NCBI GenBank assembly: GCA_002786025.1
Contig: NHNW01000049.1
Location: forward strand, 244,306-308,305
Direction: 5' to 3'
Origin: Zasmidium citrigriseum
Lineage: Eukaryota > Ascomycota > Dothideomycetes > Mycosphaerellales > Mycosphaerellaceae
DNA length: 64,000 bases
The translations under genes were made by a program, and so were the position numbers. Numbering within the stretch: position 1 is the stretch's first letter; every line of letters starts with the position of its first letter. The notes beneath the pieces were generated by a model. The model was not told where the DNA came from and ran no database searches. It worked only from the letters and a program-made list of their open reading frames with translations. Shown in pieces: positions 44,600-56,199 of the stretch.

Positions 44600-47500
44600 G
44601 GGAGAGAAGTTATTATAAGACATAAGCTATTCTTATTACTATCTACTTAAGACGTTATATCTTAAGCTTATTATATTCTTATTAAGTATAGTACGGCCTA
44701 ATAATCTTAAGCTATTACTAGACCTCCTAATCTACTTCTCTTAGCCTACTAATACTTTACTAAATATCGTAAGTAATACTAAGGTAGAGCTTAGCCTAGT
44801 ACTCGAGAATACGCTTAAAGCGGATCTAGTCGTTAATAGGGCCGCTATTAGAGGTATAGCGGGCGAGCTAATAGCCTAGACTATCCTAGTACTAGCTAAT
44901 ACTAGGTATCTAGTAACTACTAAAGTTAATAGTAGAGAGATAGCGGTTAGTAGAAGGGATACTAGGAGGGAGTATATAGTACTTATACTTAAGCTAGACG
45001 CTAAGGTCGATACCTAGGCGAAGGACGGAGTAGACGTCGATTAGAACGAGATACTAGTTACTATTATTATCTTCTATTACGTCGATAATAGCCTCTATCT
45101 ATAGAAAGTTAGTAGAGCTCGAATCTAATAATAGAAAGGTATAGCGTACCTAGTACTCGCCCTTATAGTACTTATAGGCTAGATTAAGGTTAGAGTCGAG
45201 TAGGAGCTTATAATCGTTACTATCGTTAGCCTCGTTATCTCTATTAGCGCTATCTCGAGCTATCTAGCTAGCCTTACGCTTAAGCTACTTACGTAGGGCC
45301 TTACCGCTAGTAGATATATAAGCGATAGTTCTACTAGCGCTAGCTACGACGACTATACTAGCGACTAGATCGCTAAAGGTATTAGTTAATAGGCTAGCGA
45401 GCTAGGGAGAGGACTAGGTATTAGCGGACTAAGGATCGATAGTAATAGTATTAGCCTAAGTATTAGGGGCCTTAGACTAGTCGCGTAGAGAGCTACTAGT
45501 AAGGTTAATAGTATCGCTCTAAGGGTCTACTATATCTAGGAAAGGTTAGTAGTAGAGAGTAATACTAATAGAGGGAAAACTTACTAATACTTCTTAGGGA
45601 TATTAAAGGAGATAAATAGTTACTAAGGCTACTAGATAACGTAGCTAAGGTAAGGAGGGTAGGTATATTAGAGAAAAGTTTTAGGGTAAAAGCCTAGTAA
45701 TTTAAGCCGTAGACGCCGCTATACGTCGCTCGCCTTATTAATAAACCTTAGTAAGCGGCGAATTAGCTAATTAGTAGCAATAGCGAGAGCGCGCTCTTAC
45801 TATCTTAACCTTAGTAAGGCGGTTATATATACTACTAGAACGTCTACCTATTATAAAGACTATTAGAACTAAACTATTACGGTTAGCGAATACCTTAATA
45901 TAAGGACTTCCCGAAAGTACTATAGAATTAATCTTACGCTATATAGATTATACCTATACTATTAAGAGCCGAGCTTAATAGCTCTAAAGTTATCTACTAC
46001 GTTATAGAAGTCCCTCTCTATATTAATATTAGTCTCGATAATATTATCTTCGATTCTACTAGTAAAGCTATAACCTAGGATACGTACGGCGATATAAAGA
46101 GTACTACTAGCGAGTATACGATAGCTAATACGAGAAAAGCTTAGGTAGAGTATAGATATAAGCTAGTAGGTACGTTAAAGGGTATATAGAGAATCGTTAT
46201 AGCCTATCGAGTAAAGGAAATAGACTTTCTACGGTTCTTCTTTATACTACTAACTAATATAGCTATAGATTATATCGTCCTAACGCTATAGCTATAGTAT
46301 ACTATTAATAGTAAGTATTAAAGCTACTATAGCTATATTAAGTCCTAGCTAATTTGTAATATAGTCGACAATCTAGGTACTAAGGTCTTTATTAGCTCTA
46401 ACGAGGACTAGTATATAAATAAGCTTCTCGCTAAGTCCTTCGTAGTATATAGCTAGATCTTTAACTAGATAGAGGTGGATTTTAAGAGTAGGTATATAGA
46501 ACCTATTAGTAGTACTCCTACTAGCTTATAGTTAATCTAAAGGAGTATTAACTAGAGTTTATAGGATATATAGCGTAGTAAGGAGTCTAACGAGGATTAA
46601 GAGCGTAAAGTAAAGCTAGTAGATTATAGTAGATAAGGTAGCTTCAAGAATACGAAGAAGGCTATCTTCTTTATTAGATTTTCTAAACGTAATATTAAGG
46701 CTTCCGTTTAGGTAAGGTTAAAAGTTATTATATATAGTTAGTAGGTAGAGACTAGAGTAGTATCTACTAGGTAGGCCTAATCGGATTATAATATTAAAGC
46801 CGCGGAGACTAGTATAGTATCCGCTAGTACCTATACTCTCTCTACTAGCCTATAGTAGGTAGCTACTCCTATAGAACCTATCCTCGCCGTCTCCTCTCGT
46901 ATAATATAAACGCTACTTAGTATATATAATCTAGTAGCCCTTTTAATCCGTACTTTACGACTAGCTCTTTCTACTATCTCGATTATAAGGATAATAACGA
47001 TACTTCTCTAAACGCTAATATTAATAAGCTTATACGAGACTACCTCTAGAGAGGTCTACTAGTAGATAAGAGGGAGGTAATCGAGAAACCGTAGTAGATA
47101 AAGGTTCCTTTAGGCGAACTAGAGCCTATAGTATCTAGTCTATATTAATATTATTATTCTTCTCCTTAAAGCCTAGATAGGCTAGCTAATATTAGTCTAG
47201 AGTTATCTTCTAGGTATATCGCTATAGACACCTATTACCGCCCTCTTTTAAGACTACTTCTACTATACGAGTATACTACCTATACTTCGCTAGAATAGCC
47301 TATTATCTACGTCTCGAAACCTCCTTTAAGTCTAGCGATCGATCTAGCCTTAATACGTCTATATAAGCCTCCTAATCGGCTACTATAAAATAATCGCGGA
47401 GGTTTAGTACTAAGTTTTAAAGATAAGAGTAGAGATAATATAGTTACTTCGACTATTTAGTAAGCGTACTCTTTATATTATCCCCTAAAACGACGAAAGA

Positions 47501-50500
47501 GGAACTTAGGGACGAGAGTATTACTAGTATTTATAGAAGGTAGCCTAACGGTTTAGTAGAGCCGCTTAACTTTATTTTAGGATAAGTTAGGGTATATAGA
47601 TAGGACGCGATAGTATTATATCTTCTAAATCGAATTAACGGATAGTAGTATTACTATAATATCGCTATACTCGTCTTATAAGTAATAGGGCGTTCCTTAT
47701 TAGACCTACTTAGCGAACGTAAGGTATATAGGCGATAACCTTCCTCGAGCCTATACCTACTATATATTATATAAGAGGAAATATAACGCGTAAATCGAGG
47801 AAACTATATCTTATATAAATTATAATTAGCTATAGCGAATTATCGAAGATCTATATAAGTAATTAGTAGGCTTATTATTATAAGATAGACCCGTAAATAT
47901 AGACTATTAAGTTATATAAGGTTTTAAATATCTTATAGCGTTATTAACTAGCCTAGTAGCCTAGTTAGTATTACGATATTAGTCCTACTAGGTTCGATTC
48001 CTAGAGTTAGTATATATTAAAATAGGGGAGCTAGCCTTACCGTATTTCGATATAACCTTTTTATCGTTTTTATAACGTTAAGGCCGTTAATTATTTAGAT
48101 TCTAAATTTTTATCGTTTCTATAACGTTCTATAGTAATAACTATCTTATCGCCTATTAAATCTAGCCCTCCTCTAGGAAAAAAGAGGATACTATCTCTCT
48201 TACTAACTCTAACTTTACTATTAATAGCCTACGAGCTTATAAAGGCTAAACTCGCTAATACCCGCTATCGCGCTAGAGTAGCTAAGAAGCGTAAAGCCTA
48301 GCGTTAAGCTATACTCGATCGATTCCTCTATAGACTTAGAGCTTTACTAGAAGAAGTCGTTAAGTTTAAAGAAGACGAGAATCTAGCTACGGAGGTATCT
48401 TACACCTATTTAGGGCCTAATAATAGATACGAGACGATCTAACTAGTAGTAGAGGAGAGATACTAAAGAGGCGATCCTTAGGGATTAAGTACCTAAATAA
48501 GGAAAGGAGAGTATTAGTTTAGGGACTAGACGTTTTATTCGAAGAACTCTATAAGATTACTAGTAATCTACTATCGTTTCCTAGCCTCGCCTACGAGAAG
48601 TTTAGGGAATAATTAATAGCTTTTAACGGTATTATTTAGAGAGTAGGGGGCCCGAGACTATAGAAGGATTAATTATTTATTATATATAGAGTATCTAGCT
48701 CGCGCGGTAGAAATTATAACCGCTAAGTCGTTAGATATAAGGGTAGTAGCTAAGTTTTAGCTCCTACCCCTTTCTTATATAGACTCGTAGCTACTCTCGT
48801 AGTAAGAGTAATATAAGAGCTAGGACTATATATCTCTAATATTTAGACATTTATACCTTCTACTATTATACTAAATACGAATATATATCTATAATATCTT
48901 AACTAAGTACTCTAAGTAGGGAATAGTCTAAGTTCTACCTAATAACTAGGCTAAGTTACGATAAGACGTTAAATAGCTAGTCGTTCTATAGAGACTATAG
49001 TAGCCGAAACCTAGGCCTAGCTTCTTAGCCTTATATATAGCCCTTTACCTCGCTAATAGTAGCTTCTATAGCTTTACCTTCTCTAGCTCGGGAGATAGTA
49101 ACGTTCTATTCCTTACTAGATAAAGCTAAGGTATATAGGTAGAGTAGGTTCTAATACTATTATAAGTAGGCTATTACTAGTTCGTTACTTACTCTCGCTT
49201 CGAATATTATAGACCTACCTACTAACCGCTTATAGATAATAGTACTACTAGTAGCCGTCCTATTAGCCTATAAGACCCCCCTACTAGCCCTAAGGGGTTA
49301 ACCCTAACTAAGAAAATACTAATAAAGAAAGGGGGCTAAAATAAGGCTATAGGGGAGTTCTATATATATAGATAGACTACTATCTAGTCCTAGACGGTAA
49401 AGGTTATAAGTAAAAGAGAGTTCTAATAGATAGAGCTAGTTATAGAATATTAAGTTATAGATATATAGAGCTTTTACTACTTTAATAACTATAGTAAAGA
49501 GGTATCTATATTAGAGTTTATTCTCTACTACGCTACTAACTATAGATAGGCCTAGAAGTAGTACCTACCTAAGAATATAGACGGCTTCTACGCGTATCTC
49601 TTCTTTAGGGGACTTAATAAGGATAAATCTCTATAGACCTTAGCCTCTATATTACTAGAGGAAGGTAACCTTTAAGAGTAGGTTACTATCTTTAGGAAGA
49701 TACTAAAAGGCGTAACGAAAGATAGGCCTAAATATAAATTTAACGTTATAATCTAGACGCTAGATAAAGTAGCTTATTAAAATCTCGACTACTATAACTA
49801 GAAGAAGAGGCTTATAGCGTCTTCTTATCCTAAGGAACTAGTTACTACTATCGATAAACTACTAGGCGATAAATTAAACGATAACGATAAGAAGACGAGC
49901 CCTAAACCTATTATTAGAGCTAGAGACCTCCTTAGGTAAGACTAAGGTTCTAACGATATTATTAACCTTATCTTACTAGTTATTAGCCTATATAACTTCG
50001 AAAACCTCGATAAGCTCTAGGACTCTAAGGTTCTAGGTATAAGTATCCTTTAACTAAGCTAAAACTCTAATACCCTATCCTATACTACTAGCTTACCCCT
50101 TTTAGAAGAGTCTCTAGAACTCTAGGAGCTAGAAGAGCTTTATAGAGCCTATAATAAAGCCTTAATAAAGGCTCTCTTAGAGAAACTAAACGCTAAAAAG
50201 CGAAAGTCGGCTATAAAGAATAACAAAATAGTAAGCGGCGAAGAACCTATAGTAAAGCTAGAAAAGTAGACGAATAAGCGGCCTAAGAAGTAGACTTAGC
50301 TAAAGAGGTAACGTATATTATCTTAGGCGCCTACTATATAGATAACGATACGTTAAGCGGTAAGGAAGAATACTACTAATAGTAATAAAGATAATATCGA
50401 GGTTAGTACGAATATTAAGTAATAAATATACCCTAGAAGAGGATTACTATTCCTAGTAAGATATTTCTAGCGTTCGTAAGTATATAGGTCTATATCTTAA
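44600..50500 (+). mobile_element. Unidentified degraded element relic(s)
   Basis: RIP-altered sequence whose plus strand still has coding texture in parts, notably 49,360-50,420, where a Lys/Glu/Leu-rich frame is interrupted mainly by TAG/TAA. It includes a charged coiled-coil-like stretch (LLEESLELQELEELYRAY) followed by a Lys-rich tail. No catalytic motif was identified. It lies between element copies A and the second tandem array. Boundaries are approximate and it may comprise more than one element. Confidence 0.45.
47943..48012 (+). other. tRNA-like relic with A-box and B-box
   Basis: An exact B-box, GGTTCGATTCC, at 47,991-48,001 sits in a perfect 5-bp T-arm (CTAGG/CCTAG). A-box-like TAGCCTAGTAG lies 42 bases upstream, and flanking heptamers (ATTAACT and AGTTAGT) can pair with one wobble. 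D and anticodon arms do not fold well. This could be a RIP-damaged tRNA gene or a tRNA-derived SINE head. Confidence 0.3.
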
Positions 50501-50562
50501 TAGTTATAATTAAGTAATTAATAATTAGGTTTTATCCTTATAACTACTATAACTAGTAGTAA

Positions 50563-51130
50563 ATAGCCGACTTCTATATAGGTAGTTAAGAAAGTCTCTA
50601 GGTAGTAGAGAAACGACTATTACTCTTTATAGAGCGTAGAGTAATAACTTATTCGAGTAGGATAGTAGTAAAGGGATAAAGAAACTAAATAGGTTACTAA
50701 GGGTTTAGTATATCGTTACTCTTCGTAGCGCGTAGAGCTACGACTTCTTCGAGTAGGAGTAGTAAGGATAGTATAAAAGAGCCGAATTAGTTACTAAGGT
50801 TTTAGTATATCGTTACTCTTCGTAGCGTATAGAGTAACGACTTCTTTAAGCTAGATATTAGCGAAGGTATAAAGGAGCCGAATAAGTTACTAAGGTTTTA
50901 GTATCTTATTTCTCTTCGTAGCGTATAGAGCTACGACTTCTTCTAGTAGGAGTAGTAGCGATAGCGTAAAAGAGCTAAATAGGTTACTAAGGTTTTAGGA
51001 TATTATTACTCTTTATAGCGCGTAGAGTAACGACTTCTTTAGGTAAGAATAGTAGAGAAGATATAGTAGGGTCTAGATTAATTACTAAAGTTTAAGCGTA
51101 TTATTACTCTTCGTAGCGCGTAGAGTAATA
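50563..51130. repeat. 96-bp tandem repeat array 2
   Basis: The same lead-in as array 1 starts at 50,563. Unit starts are at about 50,623, 50,719, 50,816, 50,912, 51,009 and 51,107, so the period is 96-98 bases with about one more copy than array 1. It precedes element copy B exactly as array 1 precedes copy A. Confidence 0.88.
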
Positions 51131-51139
51131 ATACGAGAA

Positions 51140-54100
51140 GTTAAAAACTAAGAACTAAGAACTAATAGGCCTTAAACGACTATAGAACTTTTCGTAAATA
51201 CTTTCTCTACGTAGCGCGTTTAGTAGCTATATACTTAAAAGGATCTCGACTTCTTACCCTAACGCTAATTTTAGTATAGTAACTATTATACGTACCTAGA
51301 TTTCGAAGCTCTTATAATTAACGTTATCTCCTCCGCCTCTTACGCTATCCTATTATCTCTTACTACTATACTTCCTTACTAGGAAGCGTCTAAATTACAC
51401 GCTCTCGCTCTAATAGAGACTACTTAGACTCCTAGAAGCTTTTAAACTCCTTCTACTACCTAAGTTTATAAGAAGGCTATAGAATATTACTTCCTAGGTA
51501 TAGGCCTAGCTATAAGACTATAAATCTAACAGGTACTTATAGAGTTAGATAAGTATCTAAATAGCTAGGGTACGTATTAAGAATATTACTAAAGCTCGAC
51601 TTAAATTATAGCTCTATTCGAGGGATATTCTAGCTAAACGGCTCGCCTTATCTAATCTTATTAACTTGCCTATTTTCTAGTCTAATATACTAAGTATTAC
51701 GAACCGACTAGATATAGTTTACGCCGTCTAAAAGCTTTATCTAGAGCTCTCGAAAGATTTTAATATTACTATCTCGAGTTTCCTAGATAATCTAATCCTA
51801 AACGAGGGGATCTAAGGAGAAGAGTCTCTTTAATTCGTAGACTACGTTAAGCGTAGTCTATAGACCTCCTTATAAGACAGCCCGTATAAGTAGATTTAAG
51901 TCTTTATAGAGGAAGCTTAGTAGAAATAGAGGGCTAATACGTAAGGCTAGTAGATATATCTAAGAATTTCTAGCTAGTAAGGCGAGAGAGGTAGACTATA
52001 TTACGATAGACTCTTAAAAGTTAGATAAAGAGAAGCTATTTATAACTATTCTATCGTCGCTAATTAGGAGATATCGAGACACTAGACGGACCTAACTATA
52101 TCTAGGTATAGTAGAGATCGATCTACGTAGTACTACTAGTAATATAAAGCTATAGTCTCCTATAGTATTTCTACGTATAATCTATATCTTATAAAATCCT
52201 AAAACGCTCGTACTACCGTTAATATCGCTTCCGTCTATATATTTAGGAGGATATAATAGTAAAGATAGCTATCTTTCTATATCTTAAAGCTTAGATAGCT
52301 AGAGAGCTAGATATAAAAGATTAAGCGTAGGATTAAGGTTAGTTTTTAAGTAGGTAGTAGCTCCTTTCTTCGATTACTTCTTAGGAGGTCTTCCTTACTA
52401 TAGAGGTAGGATTAAAGACTAATAGTTTAGGTAAGTAACTAAATTAATAAGTAAGTCTACGCTAATATAATTAATATAACTAGTAGAGTATAGAATTTAG
52501 AGACCGCTTATACTATTAGTACTCTCTCTAATAAGCTATAGTAGTATTAGATAAGCAATAACCTTATAATTTAGACCCTTACTTAAGTAAATAAACTTTA
52601 TATAGTTCTCTAGATTAGCGCGAGCGAGCTATACTAAGAGAGAATATATTAAGTTCTATAAGTCGAGTATATACTAGAGGCCTAGAGGAGGATCGTACTA
52701 ACGAGAATAGAAGTATACCTTAGTCGATACTTCTCTAGCAATTAGATTAAGATAATCTATTATCGAGAGGGTAATAAAGCCGTCCTCCTAGAAACGAGTA
52801 GCTACTCCTAGAAAGTCTTCGTTAAGAATAGCTATAGCTACGCTTATAGTAAGTTTAAACTCGTAATCGAGTATACTATATAGTAGAGCTCTATTAAGTA
52901 GTCTATAATCTAGGGTAGATAGTAGTAGATTAGATAGTAAGAGGTAGTAAAAGAACGGGTTTAACTCCTCTAAGAGAATCTATTCGATTATAGGACCTAT
53001 ACGAGAAGTAGTCTATATAGCCTAGACCTATCTTAATATATTATCCTAGGCTATAAGACTAAGGGACTCGAGCGAATATTCGAATAGTAATAGAATTAGC
53101 CTAAGATAATTTTAGTATAGTAGAAGCTCCCTATTAGCTAAGGATTTAATAAACTAACTAAGCTTCTTAATAGAATCCTTAATAACCTTAGATCTAGGAC
53201 CGCGAGAGTATAAAACTAGTAGCTTAGAGACCTATTACTAAAATTCGGCGAGGTTTCGAGGCTTATTAGCTTTAGTATCGAAGGTCTCCCTAAGCTAATA
53301 GCTATAATTATCTTAGGTACTTTAGTAAGGTCAATCCTAAATAGAGTTCTATAGCTACGATAGTACTAAACTCTAAGGGTTATTAACTTCGATACGATTA
53401 GTACGAGTAGGATCGTCGCCTATCTTACTACCTTTTATAAACTCCTTAATAAGAGCGTCTATATCGTCTAGATCTAGCTACGTAGTAGATATTAGCGTAC
53501 GTTTGTCCTTACGGCTAGGATTAAGTATAGCGTTATCTAATCTCTAGGACTATTTAATTTTAGGGTACTCTAGGCTAGCTATCTCTAGAGTATCCTTAAA
53601 GATATTATCTATATAAGTAAGTAAGTCGTTATTACTAGACTAAGGAGTAGGCGGGGAGTTAACGTTACTATTATTAGTAATTTAGGTAGCGTCTCTAGAG
53701 AGATCTAGTATCTCTTTAAGCCTCTACGGATTAGGCTACTTCCCTAGTTTTAGACGCTTACTAGAAGAACTTTTTCGTTACTTTACTTTAGGCCTAGGCT
53801 AGAAGTCGCTATTAGCTTTATCTTCGATATCCTTAAAGTCTTCTAAAGTAGACTCGTTTCTAGAAAGTTCGCTATTAGTTACTTTCGAATCTAAAGCTAG
53901 AGTATCGTCGTTACTAGGAGTAGGTTATACTCTAATCTACTCTAGCGGAGATTTAGTAATAGTAATAAACTTTTCGAGCTAAGTCTTAACTCTATTAGGG
54001 CTCGTACTATCTTCTAAAAGAGCTTACGCTTTTCTAAGTACACGCGGGTTATTCTCTACTAGTATACAAACTTATAGAGGTAATCGAAGTAAAGTAGGCT

Positions 54101-55640
54101 TAGGGGTAACTATTAGTAGACGTTTAAAGCGCGTAATTAGCGCTAGTATTATTAGGCTAGTAAATTCGTTCTTAGGCTATTTATCGATAGCGCTATTTAG
54201 ATAGTCTTACTATTCGTACTATTAGATAACTCCTATATAATCTATATTAACGAAATATAGGTTAGTCTTCGTATTATAGTTACCCTTCGTAGCTCGACTA
54301 TTACTAAACGCCTAGAGCTTTTTAGTAAGCTCCTAAAGCTCCTCCCTCGTTACGGTAACGTACTAAGGCGACAATCGTAATACCTTTTTATCTTTAGTAA
54401 GGTCTATAGCCTTTTTAAAATTATCTATCGTAGGGTAGTAAGATCTTATCGTATTTAGTCTCTCGTAATTTTCTTCGAGCCTTTTAAAGAGCTACTTATT
54501 AATAGATCTAATAACCTATCTCTAATCCTAGCTATTATCTCTCGTAGCGTATAGGAGGGCTACTAGATATTAAACCTCCTTCGTATTAAGGGTCCTACTT
54601 AGTAATAACTATCTATTAATAGATATTTCCGTAACTCTATAAAGGTATAGGTAATTGTATAATAAGATAAAGTTAGAGTTTACGATTCCCTAGAGCTTAC
54701 GTATATCTCTTATATATCGATTAGTATAACCTTTCTCTCTTTCTAGTATAGAAAAATCTCCTATACTAGTACTTATAGCTTTAATAGCTTTTTCGTCTCT
54801 AAGAAGCCTATACGCTATTTAGAACGCGATAGTAATAGTAGAGACTATCTAGACCTCCTTAATCTAAGCTACTCCGTTTAGATAGACTATTATATCCTAA
54901 ACCGCGGCTTTCTTATTACTACTATTCTTTTTAAGTAGACGCTAGTACGCTACTACTATACTAGGTATAGTAGCGAGGTTTTAATTATATAGGAAAAAGC
55001 CCTAAACTCTATCTAGGTCCTAGTTATAGTATAGAACGAGTAAACCTAGATCTCGAAGCTCTAGAGTATCGAGTATAGAAGTTAATAGCTCGCTAGTAGA
55101 AGGCTTCTATACTATATAGGACGTACTTCCTTTAGTGGTCGTTATAGGATTAGAGGCCTACGCTAGTAGCTCTTAAGGTTCTAGCGGGTTATTAGAGTAG
55201 GTATCTTAGGTCTTTACGATAGGGTAATTTAATTCGATCTCTATTAATAGTATAATTCTAGCTTACTCTCCTACGCTCTTACTAAAGATAATAGTAGGTT
55301 ATTAGTTAGGTAATTAAGGCGTTAAAGTATTAAATAAAGGCCGTAGTAGTATAGTCGCGAGAGAGGAGAGAGGGGAGGTATCTAGAGTATTTTAACGTAC
55401 TAATATACTAGTAAAGCGTCGTTAGACTAAGAGTAGTTAGGTCTTAGAAGTAAAGGGTAGTAGAGAATACGACTATATAGGTAAGCGTAGAGCGAGAGGT
55501 ATAATCGAGAGTTTATAAGATCTAGAAGGTTACGTAGGTAGACTAATTAGAAGTATATAACTCGTATAAAGTATACTTATATAGATAGGAAGCGTACGAG
55601 GTCGTAGTATAATAGATATCTCGTCGCCGTAATAGTAGTT
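51140..55640 (-). mobile_element. Unidentified degraded element, copy B
   Basis: This is the diverged second copy of the element at 39,440-43,860. The corresponding LLLSTLD ... LLNRALLY ... DYEFK peptide lies around 52,850-52,940 on the minus strand. Similarity extends to the Ser/Thr/Pro-rich N-terminal end near 55.6 kb and then stops. A longer acidic/basic stretch (LDLDDIDALIKEF) can be read near 53,440. The protein family is not recognised. Confidence 0.6.
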
Positions 55641-55843
55641 AACGTTATTAAAGTAGTCCTCTAGTAGAGTTATATCGATATTATTATACTAATCGTCCGA
55701 AGGACTACGGGTTTAGTAATAAGGATTTATTTATAGTTTAATTAGACGTTAAGCGTTAAGGAGTAGAGATAAGCTTAAGGATTATATAAAAAGCTAAATA
55801 CCCTACTTCCTAGATTTAAAGTACGTCTAGAAAACTATAAACC

Positions 55844-55895
55844 CGAGCGAGCTAAGTACGGCTAAGCCGCTTAGCTGTACTTAACTTACTCGCTC
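55844..55895. repeat. Imperfect hairpin near the end of element copy B
   Basis: GAGCGAG...TAAGTACGGCTAAG is followed after about 3 bases by CTTAGCTGTACTTAACTTACTCGCTC, giving an inverted repeat of about 22-25 bases per arm with small gaps. It retains a TG dinucleotide in otherwise TG-free DNA. It may be a terminal structure of an element. Confidence 0.6.
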
Positions 55896-56137
55896 TCCTT
55901 ATTTAGCTTAGGTCCCTTACTAGACCCCGAGCTACTTAGGCTCGTTTTTTTCCGCGCCTAAGCTACTTAGTATACCTTACGTAAATATAGAAATTAGTTA
56001 GTCTCCTTAGCTCGCCATAGTTATAGTATATAGCTAGAAACATAATATTACGCCGTAGTAATCGTCCGTATACTACGCTATTAACTATACGTTCGTATAG
56101 AAGTAGTAGATCTATTATAAGTAGGAGGATATAGCTA

Positions 56138-56170
56138 TTACGCGGCGTAAAGGGTTTAACGCCGCGTTAT
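56138..56170. repeat. GC-rich hairpin
   Basis: TTACGCGGCGTAAA and TTTAACGCCGCGTTA form arms around a GGG loop with one bulged base. Related GCGGCGTAAT strings occur nearby at about 56,193. It stands out in AT-rich surroundings. Confidence 0.55.
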
Positions 56171-56199
56171 ACGTATAGTTAGCGCGGCGTAATATCGAT

